From Oscillospiraceae bacterium (GTDB lineage: Bacteria > Bacillota > Clostridia > Oscillospirales > Acutalibacteraceae), in the NCBI GenBank assembly GCA_015066445.1, contig SVOK01000017.1:1-43219 (forward strand): 43,219 nucleotides of DNA, written 5' to 3'. Positions 24,388 to 33,333 of this stretch are shown piece by piece (position 1 is the first letter of the stretch; the number at the start of each line of letters is the position of its first letter). The translations under genes and the position numbers were made by a program. The notes beneath the pieces are model-generated. The model saw nothing but the letters and a program-made list of their open reading frames with translations, did no database searches and was not told the DNA's origin.

Positions 24388-26577
24388 ATGGTTTTTTTGA
24401 AAAAAGCGAGCGCCTTCGCAGTTCGAATTGCAAAAATAATCACTGTTTTTTTGAAAAAAAATTTTGAAGTAACTTCTACCAAACGTTTAAAGATAGCAGG
24501 ATTATCTATTGGGTTTATAACACTTTTAGGAGTGGTTTTCAGGGCAGAAAATTTCCTCGCTCAGGAATTTTCGGCAAAATGGTGGTTGCTTATATTTGCC
24601 TTGGTTTGTCCTTTTATTTTAACGGTTATTACCGCGTTTACAATAAGAATCCGCAGTAATCTTTTTAATCAGATATGGCATTTTCTTCTATTACTGCTGA
24701 TGCCAATTGTAACTGTTACTATGACCGAGTGCCTTAACGGTATATTTATATATGATATGACCTATCTCGGATTTTTAGGTAACTATCTTGTAGTGCTTAT
24801 TTTCTATTTTATTATATTTGCATTATCTGGAAGTCTTAGGCTTTCTTATCTAATAGCAACTCCTATTTTTTATGGCTTTGCCTTAGCTCATTGCTATGTT
24901 ATGGAATTCAGAGGAACTCCTTTTCTTCCAATGGATTTTTTAAGTATTACAACAGCCGTAGGTGTTGCAAATACTTATAATTATATGCCAAACTTCAGAA
25001 TAGTTATAGCAACACTTATATTTATATTTATTATGATTATCGGCTTTAAGACTAAAACTCCTAAATTTCATTTGCTGACAAAAATTATTTCCCGCACTTT
25101 TACCGGAACATTGAGTATGGTTTTGTTGATTTTGTTTTTTGGCACAAGCATTTTTGCCGATATGGGAATTAAGCCTGACTTCTGGAATCAAAGCCGAGGA
25201 TACCGTAATTACGGTTTTGTTTGGAATTTCTTCTGTAATACTAAATATTTATATATGTCAGAGCCGGACGATTATAATTCAAGCAAAATTGATGAATATG
25301 TTAGTGGTGTTGGTGACGATGGAGAGATTAATACTCCGGTTATTGATGACAGCTATACTAAGCCCAATATTATCTGTATTATGAACGAATCCTTATCCGA
25401 TTTATCGGTTTTGGGCGAGCTTACAACAAACATAGATTATATGCCCTTTATGCGTAGCCTTACAGAAAATACCGTTAAGGGTAATCTTTATGTGCCTGTA
25501 ATCGGAGCGGGAACATCAAATACCGAATTTGAATTTTTAACTGGCCACACAACTGCTTTTTTGCCGTCGGGCAGTAATGCTTATATGCTTTATGTTGATA
25601 ACCCAATAGCCTCTTTAGTTTCAACTATGGAAGCTCAGGGCTATTCTTCCTATGCACTTCACCCTTACTATGCAGAGGGTTGGAAGAGAACTTCGGTTTA
25701 TAGCAATTTCGGTTTCAATAAGTTTATAAGCCTTGAAAATATTATGGATATTTCATTGATGAAGGAATATCAGGCAAACGGTAGCGATCCTGATTATTTA
25801 CAGTCGTTAGTAAACGAGCGCTATCCCGGTAAAAATATGCTTTTAAGACAGTATATAAGTGATGCTTATAATTATGAATTGCTTATTGAGGATTTTGAAA
25901 ACAGAGATAAAACTCAGCCATATTTTGCTTTTAATGTTACAATGCAGAACCATGGCGGTTATGCTGTGAGTGCTGAGAATTTTGACGAATGTGTGTATGC
26001 AACCTCTGTATCAAAATATTATAATAAGGCTAATAAATATTTGTCCCTTGTAAAAGCAAGTGACGATGCTTTTAAAGGACTTGTAGAATATTTTTCTAAT
26101 GTGGACGAGCCTACTGTTATATGTATGTTCGGAGACCATCAGCCAACAATTGAAACATCTTTTGTATCAGAGGTTATGGGTGTACCAAACCTTTCAAATC
26201 TTACCACTGAGCAGGAGCAGAGCCGTCATTGTACGCCGTTCTTTATTTGGGCTAATTATGATATTGAGGAACAGTATATTGAAAAGCTAAGCTCCAATTA
26301 TCTTTCTTCCTTGGTGCTTCAGACTGCCGGTGTTAAGCTAACTGAATATAACAAGTACCTTTTAAAGCTCTCTAAAATTCTGCCTGTAATTGATACCGTG
26401 GGTTATATAGATAATCAAGGAGTTTATTATAAATGGAGCGATGCTTCTCCATATACTGATATGCTTGATGATTATGAAAGGGTACAGTATAACAACATTT
26501 TCGACCAACAAAATGTTAATTCGGATATTTTCTATATCAATGGATTTATTCCGCAAGCGACAATTATTGAGGATTAA
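24388..26577 (+). CDS. LTA synthase family protein (LtaS-type sulfatase fold), copy 1
   Basis: 729 residues. Five membrane helices occupy about residues 30-260, followed by an extracellular sulfatase-fold domain. The expected catalytic residues are in place: E334 in IMNESLSDL, the nucleophile T376 in GAGTSNTEF, and D583-H584 in MFGDHQP. LtaS enzymes polymerise glycerol phosphate from phosphatidylglycerol onto a lipid anchor. It is 31 bp upstream of a close paralogue with the same layout, and both are probably transcribed together. A few relatives instead act on other glycerol-phosphate polymers, so the exact product is not certain. Confidence 0.88.
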   Translation: MVFLKKASAFAVRIAKIITVFLKKNFEVTSTKRLKIAGLSIGFITLLGVVFRAENFLAQEFSAKWWLLIFALVCPFILTVITAFTIRIRSNLFNQIWHFLLLLLMPIVTVTMTECLNGIFIYDMTYLGFLGNYLVVLIFYFIIFALSGSLRLSYLIATPIFYGFALAHCYVMEFRGTPFLPMDFLSITTAVGVANTYNYMPNFRIVIATLIFIFIMIIGFKTKTPKFHLLTKIISRTFTGTLSMVLLILFFGTSIFADMGIKPDFWNQSRGYRNYGFVWNFFCNTKYLYMSEPDDYNSSKIDEYVSGVGDDGEINTPVIDDSYTKPNIICIMNESLSDLSVLGELTTNIDYMPFMRSLTENTVKGNLYVPVIGAGTSNTEFEFLTGHTTAFLPSGSNAYMLYVDNPIASLVSTMEAQGYSSYALHPYYAEGWKRTSVYSNFGFNKFISLENIMDISLMKEYQANGSDPDYLQSLVNERYPGKNMLLRQYISDAYNYELLIEDFENRDKTQPYFAFNVTMQNHGGYAVSAENFDECVYATSVSKYYNKANKYLSLVKASDDAFKGLVEYFSNVDEPTVICMFGDHQPTIETSFVSEVMGVPNLSNLTTEQEQSRHCTPFFIWANYDIEEQYIEKLSSNYLSSLVLQTAGVKLTEYNKYLLKLSKILPVIDTVGYIDNQGVYYKWSDASPYTDMLDDYERVQYNNIFDQQNVNSDIFYINGFIPQATIIED

Positions 26578-26608
26578 ATTTGCGGCTTAAATTATAACTG
26601 GGGAAATA

Positions 26609-28795
26609 ATGAAAGAGATGTTTAAAAAAAATATGGGTTATAAATCTAAGCATGCTGCTGATAACAATTTACTTGCTAAATTAAGGGAAAATTTTATTAT
26701 TACTTCTACAAAAGCTTCAAAAATTTGGGGAATGGTAATGTCGGCTATTTTACTTGTAGGAGTCGTTTGGTATTTTTACTCCAAAGCAGGAACTTTCTCG
26801 GATTACAATTTAGGTCTCATTGCAAATGCTATAATTTCTGTGGTTATAGGTTTCGCAATAGCATATAAGCTGAATATTAAAAATAATAGAATTAACCAAG
26901 CGGTAAATGTTGCTCTATTATTAATTTCTCCGATTCTCTTACTGACAATGAGCGAACTTCTCAATAAACTATTAGATTTCGGTTTTACTGTTTTGGGTTT
27001 CTTCGGCGGATATTTTCTTATTTTGTTTTTAATTCTCTTGGTTTATGCTGTTGTTGGCAGTTTCAAAATTTCTTTTATAACTGTTGAAACCCTTGTTTTG
27101 ATTTTGTCAATTATACATTTTTATTTATTCAAATTCCGTGGCACTCCTTTCTTACCGATGGATATTTTAGCTGCGCAAACAGCTGCTAATGTAGCAACTA
27201 CGTATGATTTTTCTCCAGAACCAATTTTGGTTTTTACGGTGCTTTTATATTTGTTGCTTTTAATATTTGTTGTAAAAACATCTGTACCTGAATTTTCTTT
27301 TAAGTTTAATATCAGTTCCAGATTAGTTTCTGCCGCTGTTTCGGTAGTTACTGTAGTGATTTATATTTCAACTAACTTTTTTGTAAGTTTAGGTATTAAG
27401 CCTGATTTTTGGAATCAGTATTTTAGTTGTATAAATCAAGGCTTTTTATTGAATTTTGTTGGTAATTTCAAATATATGTATGTTTCAGAGCCTGACGGTT
27501 ATAACTATGATGAAATTGATGAATATATTAATGAAACATATAATAATTCTGATGATAATTCTGTAAAAACCGATACACCTAATATTATTTGTATAATGAA
27601 TGAGGCTTTATCAGATTTGAGTGTTTTAGGCGATTTTGAAACTAATGAGGATTATATGCCATTTATGAGAAATCTGACGAAAAATACTGTAAAGGGTAAT
27701 TTATATATGTCAGTTATCGGTGGCGGTACTTCTAATTCCGAGTTTGAATTTTTAACAGGGCATAGTATGGCTTTTATGCCATCAGGAAGTTATCCGTATC
27801 AGTCCTATATCAAAAAGCCTATTTCTTCAATTGTTTCTACCCTTAAATGTCAAGGATATTCAGTTGAATCATTCCATCCTTACCGTGCTTCCGGTTGGAG
27901 TCGTACCAACGTTTACGGTAATTTGGGATTTGATAAATTTATAAGCTTGGAAAATATGTTTAATTCTGATTTTATAAATTATTATAATACTTATGAATAT
28001 GATCCCTCATTGTTACAGTCATATGTAGAAACTTATTATCCCAATGATACGGATATGCTTTTGCGTCAATATTTTAGTGATACTTATGATTTCAGGAAAA
28101 TTATTGAGTATTATGAAAACCGTGATAGCTCGAAGCCGTACTTTATGTTTAATGTTACAATGCAAAATCATGGTGGATATACAATGAGCGCTTCTAATTT
28201 TAATGAGAATATCAAGGTGACCTCAACTACTAAAAATTATGACGATGTAAACCGATATCTGTCACTTGTAAAAGAGTCGGATAAGGCTTTTGAAGAGCTG
28301 ATTGAGTATTTCAGCAATATTGATGATCCAACCGTTATTTGTATGTTTGGTGATCATCAGCCATCTTTTGAAACAAAATTCATTAATAACATTATGGAAA
28401 TTAAAAATTCCGATAAAATGACAATCGAACAAAAGCAAAGTCGTTACTGCACACCATTTTATATATGGGCTAATTATGATATTGAGGAACGCTATATTGA
28501 GGCTTTGAGTGCAAATTATCTCTCCGCCTTAGTTCTCGATATTGCTAACGTTAATAAAACCACTTATAATAAGTATTTACTTAAACTTTCTGAAACCTTG
28601 CCCGTTATTGATTTTGCGGGTTATATTGACAATGCAGGAAATTATTATACCTGGGAAGATGAATCCCCATATGAGGATTTGTTAAACAATTATGAAAAAA
28701 TCCAGTATAATAATTTGTTTGACCAAGAAAATGTCGATAAAGAAGTTTTCTATATTAATGGCTATGTGCCCGAGGCTACGGATTTAACCAATTAA
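26609..28795 (+). CDS. LTA synthase family protein (LtaS-type), copy 2
   Basis: 728 residues with the same domain order as copy 1 (five membrane helices, then the sulfatase fold). Catalytic positions are E332 in IMNEALSDL, T374 in GGGTSNSEF and D582-H583 in MFGDHQPSFE. Many stretches are identical between the two copies, such as KPDFWNQ, MQNHGGY and the ESLSDLSVLG-type segment. The N-terminal 60 residues differ. The tandem copies point to a local duplication with later divergence, perhaps a primase/synthase split as known for some LTA systems. The next gene begins 12 bp on. Confidence 0.88.
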   Translation: MKEMFKKNMGYKSKHAADNNLLAKLRENFIITSTKASKIWGMVMSAILLVGVVWYFYSKAGTFSDYNLGLIANAIISVVIGFAIAYKLNIKNNRINQAVNVALLLISPILLLTMSELLNKLLDFGFTVLGFFGGYFLILFLILLVYAVVGSFKISFITVETLVLILSIIHFYLFKFRGTPFLPMDILAAQTAANVATTYDFSPEPILVFTVLLYLLLLIFVVKTSVPEFSFKFNISSRLVSAAVSVVTVVIYISTNFFVSLGIKPDFWNQYFSCINQGFLLNFVGNFKYMYVSEPDGYNYDEIDEYINETYNNSDDNSVKTDTPNIICIMNEALSDLSVLGDFETNEDYMPFMRNLTKNTVKGNLYMSVIGGGTSNSEFEFLTGHSMAFMPSGSYPYQSYIKKPISSIVSTLKCQGYSVESFHPYRASGWSRTNVYGNLGFDKFISLENMFNSDFINYYNTYEYDPSLLQSYVETYYPNDTDMLLRQYFSDTYDFRKIIEYYENRDSSKPYFMFNVTMQNHGGYTMSASNFNENIKVTSTTKNYDDVNRYLSLVKESDKAFEELIEYFSNIDDPTVICMFGDHQPSFETKFINNIMEIKNSDKMTIEQKQSRYCTPFYIWANYDIEERYIEALSANYLSALVLDIANVNKTTYNKYLLKLSETLPVIDFAGYIDNAGNYYTWEDESPYEDLLNNYEKIQYNNLFDQENVDKEVFYINGYVPEATDLTN

Positions 28796-28807
28796 ACGGA
28801 GTTGATT

Positions 28808-29272
28808 ATGAGAAATACAACCCTTTGCCATATAGAGCAAGACGGTAAATATTTAATGCTTCACCGAGTGAAAAAGGAAAATGACCTTAATCACGATAAA
28901 TGGGTGGGTATTGGCGGCAAGTTCGAGGATAAGGAAAGCCCTGAGGAATGTAATTTAAGAGAAACTCTTGAGGAAACAGGGCTTACACTTAATTCTTATA
29001 GATACTGCGGTATTGTAACCTTTGTGTCTGATATCTGGGAAACTGAGTATATGCATATATTCTACAGTGATGATTTTAGCGGTGAATTAAAATCTTGCGA
29101 TGAGGGTGAGCTTTGCTGGGTTAAAATCAATGATGTTTATAACCTTCCTATCTGGGAGGGTGATAAAATTTTTCTGCGTCTTATAGAGGAAAATTCGCCT
29201 TTCTTTTCACTTAAGCTTGAATATAATGGCGATACTCTTGTAAATGCTGTTTTGAACGGAGAAAAGCTATGA
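28808..29272 (+). CDS. NUDIX hydrolase (MutT-like)
   Basis: 154 residues from ATG 28808, with ACGGAG upstream. The NUDIX box is complete at about residues 36-58, beginning GGKFEDKESPEECNLRETLE and continuing ETGL. An N-terminal TLCHIEQDGKYLMLHR matches the 8-oxo-dGTP diphosphatase group. The enzyme cleaves a nucleoside diphosphate linkage, most likely to remove oxidised nucleotides. It overlaps the LOG-family gene by 4 bp, so the pair is co-translated. Confidence 0.88.
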   Translation: MRNTTLCHIEQDGKYLMLHRVKKENDLNHDKWVGIGGKFEDKESPEECNLRETLEETGLTLNSYRYCGIVTFVSDIWETEYMHIFYSDDFSGELKSCDEGELCWVKINDVYNLPIWEGDKIFLRLIEENSPFFSLKLEYNGDTLVNAVLNGEKL

Positions 29273-29850
29273 ATATTTGTCTTTATGGCGCTTCAAGTGC
29301 TGAAATTGATAATTCTTATATTCTGTGCACCGAGGATTTGGGCAAGAAAATGGCTTTGAGGGGTCATTCTCTGGTTTACGGTGGCGGAGCTTCCGGCCTT
29401 ATGGGTGCGGCTGCACGAGGTGTTGTTGCAGGCGGCGGTAAGGTCATAGGTGTAGCGCCTTCGTTCTTTCAGGTGGACGGTGTGTTGTTCGAGGATTGTA
29501 CCGAATTTGTGTATACTGAAACTATGCGTGAACGCAAGCAGATAATGGAGCAAAGGTCTGATGCCTTTATAGTAACTCCGGGTGGTATCGGTACTTTTGA
29601 TGAGTTTTTTGAGATTTTTTCTTTAAAACAGTTAGGTCAACACGAAAAAGCTGTTGCGATTTTCAATATTAACGGCTATTTTAACAGTATGAGAGATATG
29701 CTTGATTTTGCCGTAAAAGAAAAGTTTATGAGCAAGGAAAGCCGTGATTTAGTGCCTTTCTTTGATACCGCAGATGAGCTTTTGAGCTATTTTGAAAGCT
29801 ATAAGCCCGATAAATGCGATCCCGCTGTTTTACGAAAAATTAAACGTTAA
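29269..29850 (+). CDS. LOG family protein (TIGR00730, cytokinin-type phosphoribohydrolase)
   Basis: 193 residues. The Rossmann-like fold has YGGGASGLMGAAARG near residue 37 and the family's PGGIGTFDEFFE near residue 104. METRERK-type residues (MRERKQIM) bind the ribose phosphate. The family hydrolyses nucleoside monophosphates such as isopentenyl-AMP or related purine nucleotides. The ends of this gene and the convergent DUF6512 gene overlap by 4 bp, with no terminator between them. Confidence 0.9.
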   Translation: MNICLYGASSAEIDNSYILCTEDLGKKMALRGHSLVYGGGASGLMGAAARGVVAGGGKVIGVAPSFFQVDGVLFEDCTEFVYTETMRERKQIMEQRSDAFIVTPGGIGTFDEFFEIFSLKQLGQHEKAVAIFNINGYFNSMRDMLDFAVKEKFMSKESRDLVPFFDTADELLSYFESYKPDKCDPAVLRKIKR

Positions 29851-30356
29851 TTGGTTATTGGTGGAGTGAATATACCGAGTGACGGTGGATTATAGCTCCA
29901 GAATACGAAAGCTATAGCTATTATAATTCCTAAGCCTGAAAATACCCAATGAGCTTTGTTGCCTGAAAATTTTGGAGTTTTAAGAAGCTTTGTTTTTTTA
30001 ATCAGCATTGCGATTATTCCAATATAATAAATTGCAATATTTATAAAATCAACGTTATAGCCTAATACACCGCTTACGGTGTAAAACAAGGTTACAATAG
30101 TTAGCATACCGCAAATAACTGATACAACCACTGCCGCAATATAATTTTGCGGCTTTTCTTTTGCCGTAAAAAATTCAAATACAGAGTAAAAAACAGTGGG
30201 GAAGAATAGCAATTTTAAATGCTCCCAAATGCTTTCGTTTGTGCTGAAAAAGTAGCCAACAAATTTGTTGTCATTAGTCCATTCATATAAAAAGTGACCG
30301 ATAGTTCCTAAAAAACCAATCACAAAAAATGCTATAATATTTTTCTTTAATGTCAT
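29847..30356 (-). CDS. DUF6512 family membrane protein
   Basis: 169 residues with five or so hydrophobic helices. The early GHFLYEWTNDNKFVGYFF and NESIWEHLKLLFFPTVFYS are the pattern I associate with DUF6512 proteins of Firmicutes; their function is unknown. The start is an ATG with AAGGGGG upstream. It lies between the overlapping convergent LOG gene and the AraC gene at 30436, and is probably monocistronic. Confidence 0.75.
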   Translation of the reverse strand: MTLKKNIIAFFVIGFLGTIGHFLYEWTNDNKFVGYFFSTNESIWEHLKLLFFPTVFYSVFEFFTAKEKPQNYIAAVVVSVICGMLTIVTLFYTVSGVLGYNVDFINIAIYYIGIIAMLIKKTKLLKTPKFSGNKAHWVFSGLGIIIAIAFVFWSYNPPSLGIFTPPITN

Positions 30357-30397
30357 TATAAGACCCCCTTTAAAATATTATTAAAGATAAAAAAGGG

Positions 30398-30436
30398 AAT
30401 ATGCCAAGACTTCTTAATTAAAGTCCTGGCATATTT
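30398..30436 (-). terminator. Terminator after the AraC gene
   Basis: On the minus strand AATATGCCAGGACT pairs with AGTCTTGGCATATT with one mismatch, followed by CCCTTTTTT. Confidence 0.7.
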
Positions 30437-31233
30437 TAGTTTTCTGTTTTATATTGTTTGGGAGTTAGTCCTGTTTCGGCTTTGAAAATTTTATAGAAGT
30501 AAGCTTCGTCATAAAAGCCTAATAAATAAGTTATTTCTTTAACTGACATCTCGCTGTTTAGAAGCAGATTTTTGGCTTTTTCTATTCTTGTTTTAATTCG
30601 GTATTCATTTGGAGAAATATTAAGATATTTCTTAAAGCTTTTGCGAAGATAGGTTTCGCTAACAGCGCATTTATCGGCAATTTCTGATATAGATAAATTT
30701 CTGTAATCCTCTAATAGAGCTACCGCTTTTGTAATTGCATCGGGAAATGTTTCGTTTTGAATAGTATATTTTTGAGAAAGTATTTTATTAAAAAGCCTGT
30801 ATAAATGACTTTGAATTTCAAATGAGCAGTTATTTGCAGAACTGAAAACAAATGCAATTTGCTTAAAGCTTTTTGTTAAATAATCTGCAGAGCTTAAAAG
30901 CTTTTGCGGTTTATCGTAAAAAATCAGCTCACCGTCATTATCTTTCATACTGAAATTTATAAGATAACTCGTAACAGGTGAAGCATCAGTGCCGAAATAT
31001 ACAGTATATTTACTACCTTTTGGAAGATAGATAATATCACCTGATTTCACTTTTAAAACGCAGTCATCTGTTTTATACTCTATTTCACCCTCAACACAGA
31101 TAAAAAGACCGTTTTGCTCTCTTGGAATATTGTTCATACTGAATTTTTTATCTGTCCATAGCTGAGGAAAGGCTGAAATATCATAAAAAAACACTTGATT
31201 ATTTTTTAAACTTTCAAAAGATTTAACAGTCAT
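30436..31233 (-). CDS. AraC-family transcriptional regulator
   Basis: 265 residues. A cupin-type sensor domain (VKSGDIIYLPKGSKYTVYFG near residue 65) is followed by two helix-turn-helix motifs, IADKCAVSETYLRKSFKKYL and EITYLLGFYDEAYFYKIFKA. The closest look-alike in the window is the AraC protein at 7891; both have the same layout and both read out to genes with the same promoter boxes. The start ATG has AAGGAG. The gene is divergent from the GH30 gene and is probably its activator. The box CGAATAATAC lies on the -10 of its own promoter, so it may regulate itself. Confidence 0.9.
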   Translation of the reverse strand: MTVKSFESLKNNQVFFYDISAFPQLWTDKKFSMNNIPREQNGLFICVEGEIEYKTDDCVLKVKSGDIIYLPKGSKYTVYFGTDASPVTSYLINFSMKDNDGELIFYDKPQKLLSSADYLTKSFKQIAFVFSSANNCSFEIQSHLYRLFNKILSQKYTIQNETFPDAITKAVALLEDYRNLSISEIADKCAVSETYLRKSFKKYLNISPNEYRIKTRIEKAKNLLLNSEMSVKEITYLLGFYDEAYFYKIFKAETGLTPKQYKTEN

Positions 31234-31249
31234 TTTTTCTCCTTTTAAC

Positions 31250-31309
31250 CGAATAATACAATAAAAAAACGAAAATTACATTGAAATTAGTGCTAATATG
31301 TTATTTAAT
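31250..31309 (+). promoter_or_regulatory. AraC-type operator and promoter for the GH30 gene
   Basis: CGAATAATAC (31250-31259), 17 bases, TACATTGAAATTA (31277-31289) with -35 TTGAAA (31281-31286); the -10 is TTTAAT (31304-31309) after 17 bases. The same boxes occur at 8757-8797. Confidence 0.6.
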
Positions 31310-31328
31310 AATAAAAGAGGTGATTTGT

Positions 31329-32726
31329 GTGAAAGCAAGAATTATTGAAACTAATAAAGAAAACAACAATTATTTAACCGAAATCGGCAGCTTTCCGTTT
31401 TTAACCGAAAAGGAAATTAAGAATAACTGCACTGAAGAGCCTACAAGAATGAGGCTTCATCCTTGGGATATTGAGGCTTTTTTAATTAATATTCACCCTG
31501 AGGCAGAGTTTCAGAAAATAATCGGTTTTGGCGGAGCTTTTACCGATACTGCGGCTCACGCATGGCAAAAACTGAGTGAAGAAAAAAGAGAGCAGCTTAT
31601 AAAGGCATATTTTAATGACGAAGAGGGAATTGGTTACAATTTCGGTAGATGCCATATAAGCAGCTGTGATTTCTCAACCGAAAACTATTCTTATGTTGAG
31701 GAAGGGGACGAAACTCTTGACAGCTTTACTATTGAGCGTGACCATAAAGCAATAATTCCGTTTTTAAAGGAAGCTATGAAAGAAAACCCTGAGATTAAGC
31801 TTTTTGCTTCACCCTGGTCGCCGCCTGCTTATATGAAAACTAATAATTCTCTTATTGGCGGTTCCCTTAAAAAGGATTACTATTCTCTTTGGGCAAAATA
31901 TGTGAGAAAATATTTTGACAGCTACAAAGCCGAGGGAATAGATTTCTGGGGCACAACTGTACAAAACGAGCCGAGACATAATCAGGTGTGGGAATCCTGC
32001 GTTTATACCGAAGAAGAGGAACGTGAACTTCTTAAGAACCATTTAGGACCTGCTTTAGAGGGGACCGGAATTAACATTATATGCTATGACCATTGTAAGG
32101 AGCGTCTTTTTGAGCGCTCATACGCTATGTTTGGCGATGAGAAAGCCAACAAATACTGCAAGGGTATTGCTTATCATTGGTATTCAGGCGAACATTGGGG
32201 AGAAATTGAGCTTGTAAGAAACACCTGGAAGGATAAGTACATAATAAACAGCGAGGGCTGTATGGCAGATACCGTAAAGGGTTATAAAAAGCCGCAGGAA
32301 TGGACATACGGCGAAAATTACGGTCACGAGCTTTGCGGTGCGCTAAAAGCTGGTATTAATGGTTTCACTGATTGGAATTTAGTGCTTGATGAGAACAACG
32401 GTCCTGCTCACAACCGAGAGGGCAGACTTTACTGCAATGCTCCTGTGTTCTGCGACGGTGAAAAGGACGAGGTCATTTTAACTCCTGCTTATTACTACAT
32501 CGGTCATTTCAGCAAATTTATTAAGCGAGATGCAGTAAGGCTTGGAATTTCCTCATATTCCGAAAAGGTTGAAAGCGTAGCCTTTAAAAATCCTGACGGA
32601 AGCATCGTTTGTGTTGTGCTGAACCGCACTGATGACGATATGGAATATATATTAAGAATAGGCACAAGCGTTTGCAAGCAGACGATTAAAGCTCATTCCA
32701 TAATTACCGCAATAATAACAGAATAA
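31329..32726 (+). CDS. Glycoside hydrolase family 30 protein (glucosylceramidase-like)
   Basis: 465 residues from GTG 31329, with AGAGGTGA upstream. The GH30 opening IIGFGGAFTDTAAHAW, then SPWSPPAYMKTN, are typical. The acid/base is E214 in TTVQNEPR and the nucleophile is E309 in IINSEGCM. A (beta/alpha)8 barrel is followed by the C-terminal beta-domain. There is no signal peptide, so it should act on imported sugars. Members of the family cleave beta-glucosides, beta-xylosides or glucosylceramide; the actual substrate cannot be read from sequence. It is convergent with the NUDIX gene with a 1-base gap. Confidence 0.92.
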   Translation: MKARIIETNKENNNYLTEIGSFPFLTEKEIKNNCTEEPTRMRLHPWDIEAFLINIHPEAEFQKIIGFGGAFTDTAAHAWQKLSEEKREQLIKAYFNDEEGIGYNFGRCHISSCDFSTENYSYVEEGDETLDSFTIERDHKAIIPFLKEAMKENPEIKLFASPWSPPAYMKTNNSLIGGSLKKDYYSLWAKYVRKYFDSYKAEGIDFWGTTVQNEPRHNQVWESCVYTEEEERELLKNHLGPALEGTGINIICYDHCKERLFERSYAMFGDEKANKYCKGIAYHWYSGEHWGEIELVRNTWKDKYIINSEGCMADTVKGYKKPQEWTYGENYGHELCGALKAGINGFTDWNLVLDENNGPAHNREGRLYCNAPVFCDGEKDEVILTPAYYYIGHFSKFIKRDAVRLGISSYSEKVESVAFKNPDGSIVCVVLNRTDDDMEYILRIGTSVCKQTIKAHSIITAIITE

Positions 32727-32727
32727 A

Positions 32728-33276
32728 TTAAATCTTGCCGCTGTCTTTTAGTAATTTAAGCTTTAAGACGGCGGCTTGTGTTTTAGCGTCCTTAATTTCG
32801 CCGTTTAAAATCATTTCTACAGCTTTTTGAAGCGGTATTCTTTCAACACTTAAAAATTCATCTTCATCGGGACATTGCTCTCCGAATGTAAGGCCTGTGG
32901 CTGCAAACATCCAGATAATTTCGCCGCAGTAGCCGGGAGTTGGATATAACTCGCCTAAGGAAATCAGTTTATCCGCAGTAGCGCCCGTTTCTTCCTTTAA
33001 TTCACGTATGCCGCAGGCCAGTGGGTCTTCATCTTTAGAGTCTCGCTTGCCGGCGGGTATTTCCAAAACAACCTCGGAATAAGGGTATCTGAACTGACGC
33101 ACCATTAAAACCTCGTCATTTTCTGTCAAAGCTGCCACGCATACACCACCATTATGCTCAACAACCTCTCGTGTGGCGGTATTTCCGTTGGGGAGTAAAG
33201 CAGTGTCACGGCGGAGCTTTATAATTCTTCCTTCGTAAATATATTCTTTTGTTAATTGTTTTTCAGTTAAATTCAT
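32728..33276 (-). CDS. NUDIX hydrolase (ADP-ribose pyrophosphatase type)
   Basis: 182 residues from ATG 33276, chosen because AGAAGG is 8 bases upstream; GTG 33285 is also in frame. The N-terminal segment ENDEVLMVRQFRYPYSEVVL and the NUDIX box (starting AGKRDSKDEDPLACGIRELK and continuing EETGA) match the ADP-ribose pyrophosphatase group. It hydrolyses ADP-ribose to AMP and ribose 5-phosphate. It is divergent from the M14 peptidase gene with 57 bp between starts. Confidence 0.9.
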   Translation of the reverse strand: MNLTEKQLTKEYIYEGRIIKLRRDTALLPNGNTATREVVEHNGGVCVAALTENDEVLMVRQFRYPYSEVVLEIPAGKRDSKDEDPLACGIRELKEETGATADKLISLGELYPTPGYCGEIIWMFAATGLTFGEQCPDEDEFLSVERIPLQKAVEMILNGEIKDAKTQAAVLKLKLLKDSGKI

Positions 33277-33333
33277 TATTTGCACCTTCTGTAAATATAT
33301 ATATTATTAGGAATAATTGCAGGAGTGAAAAAA

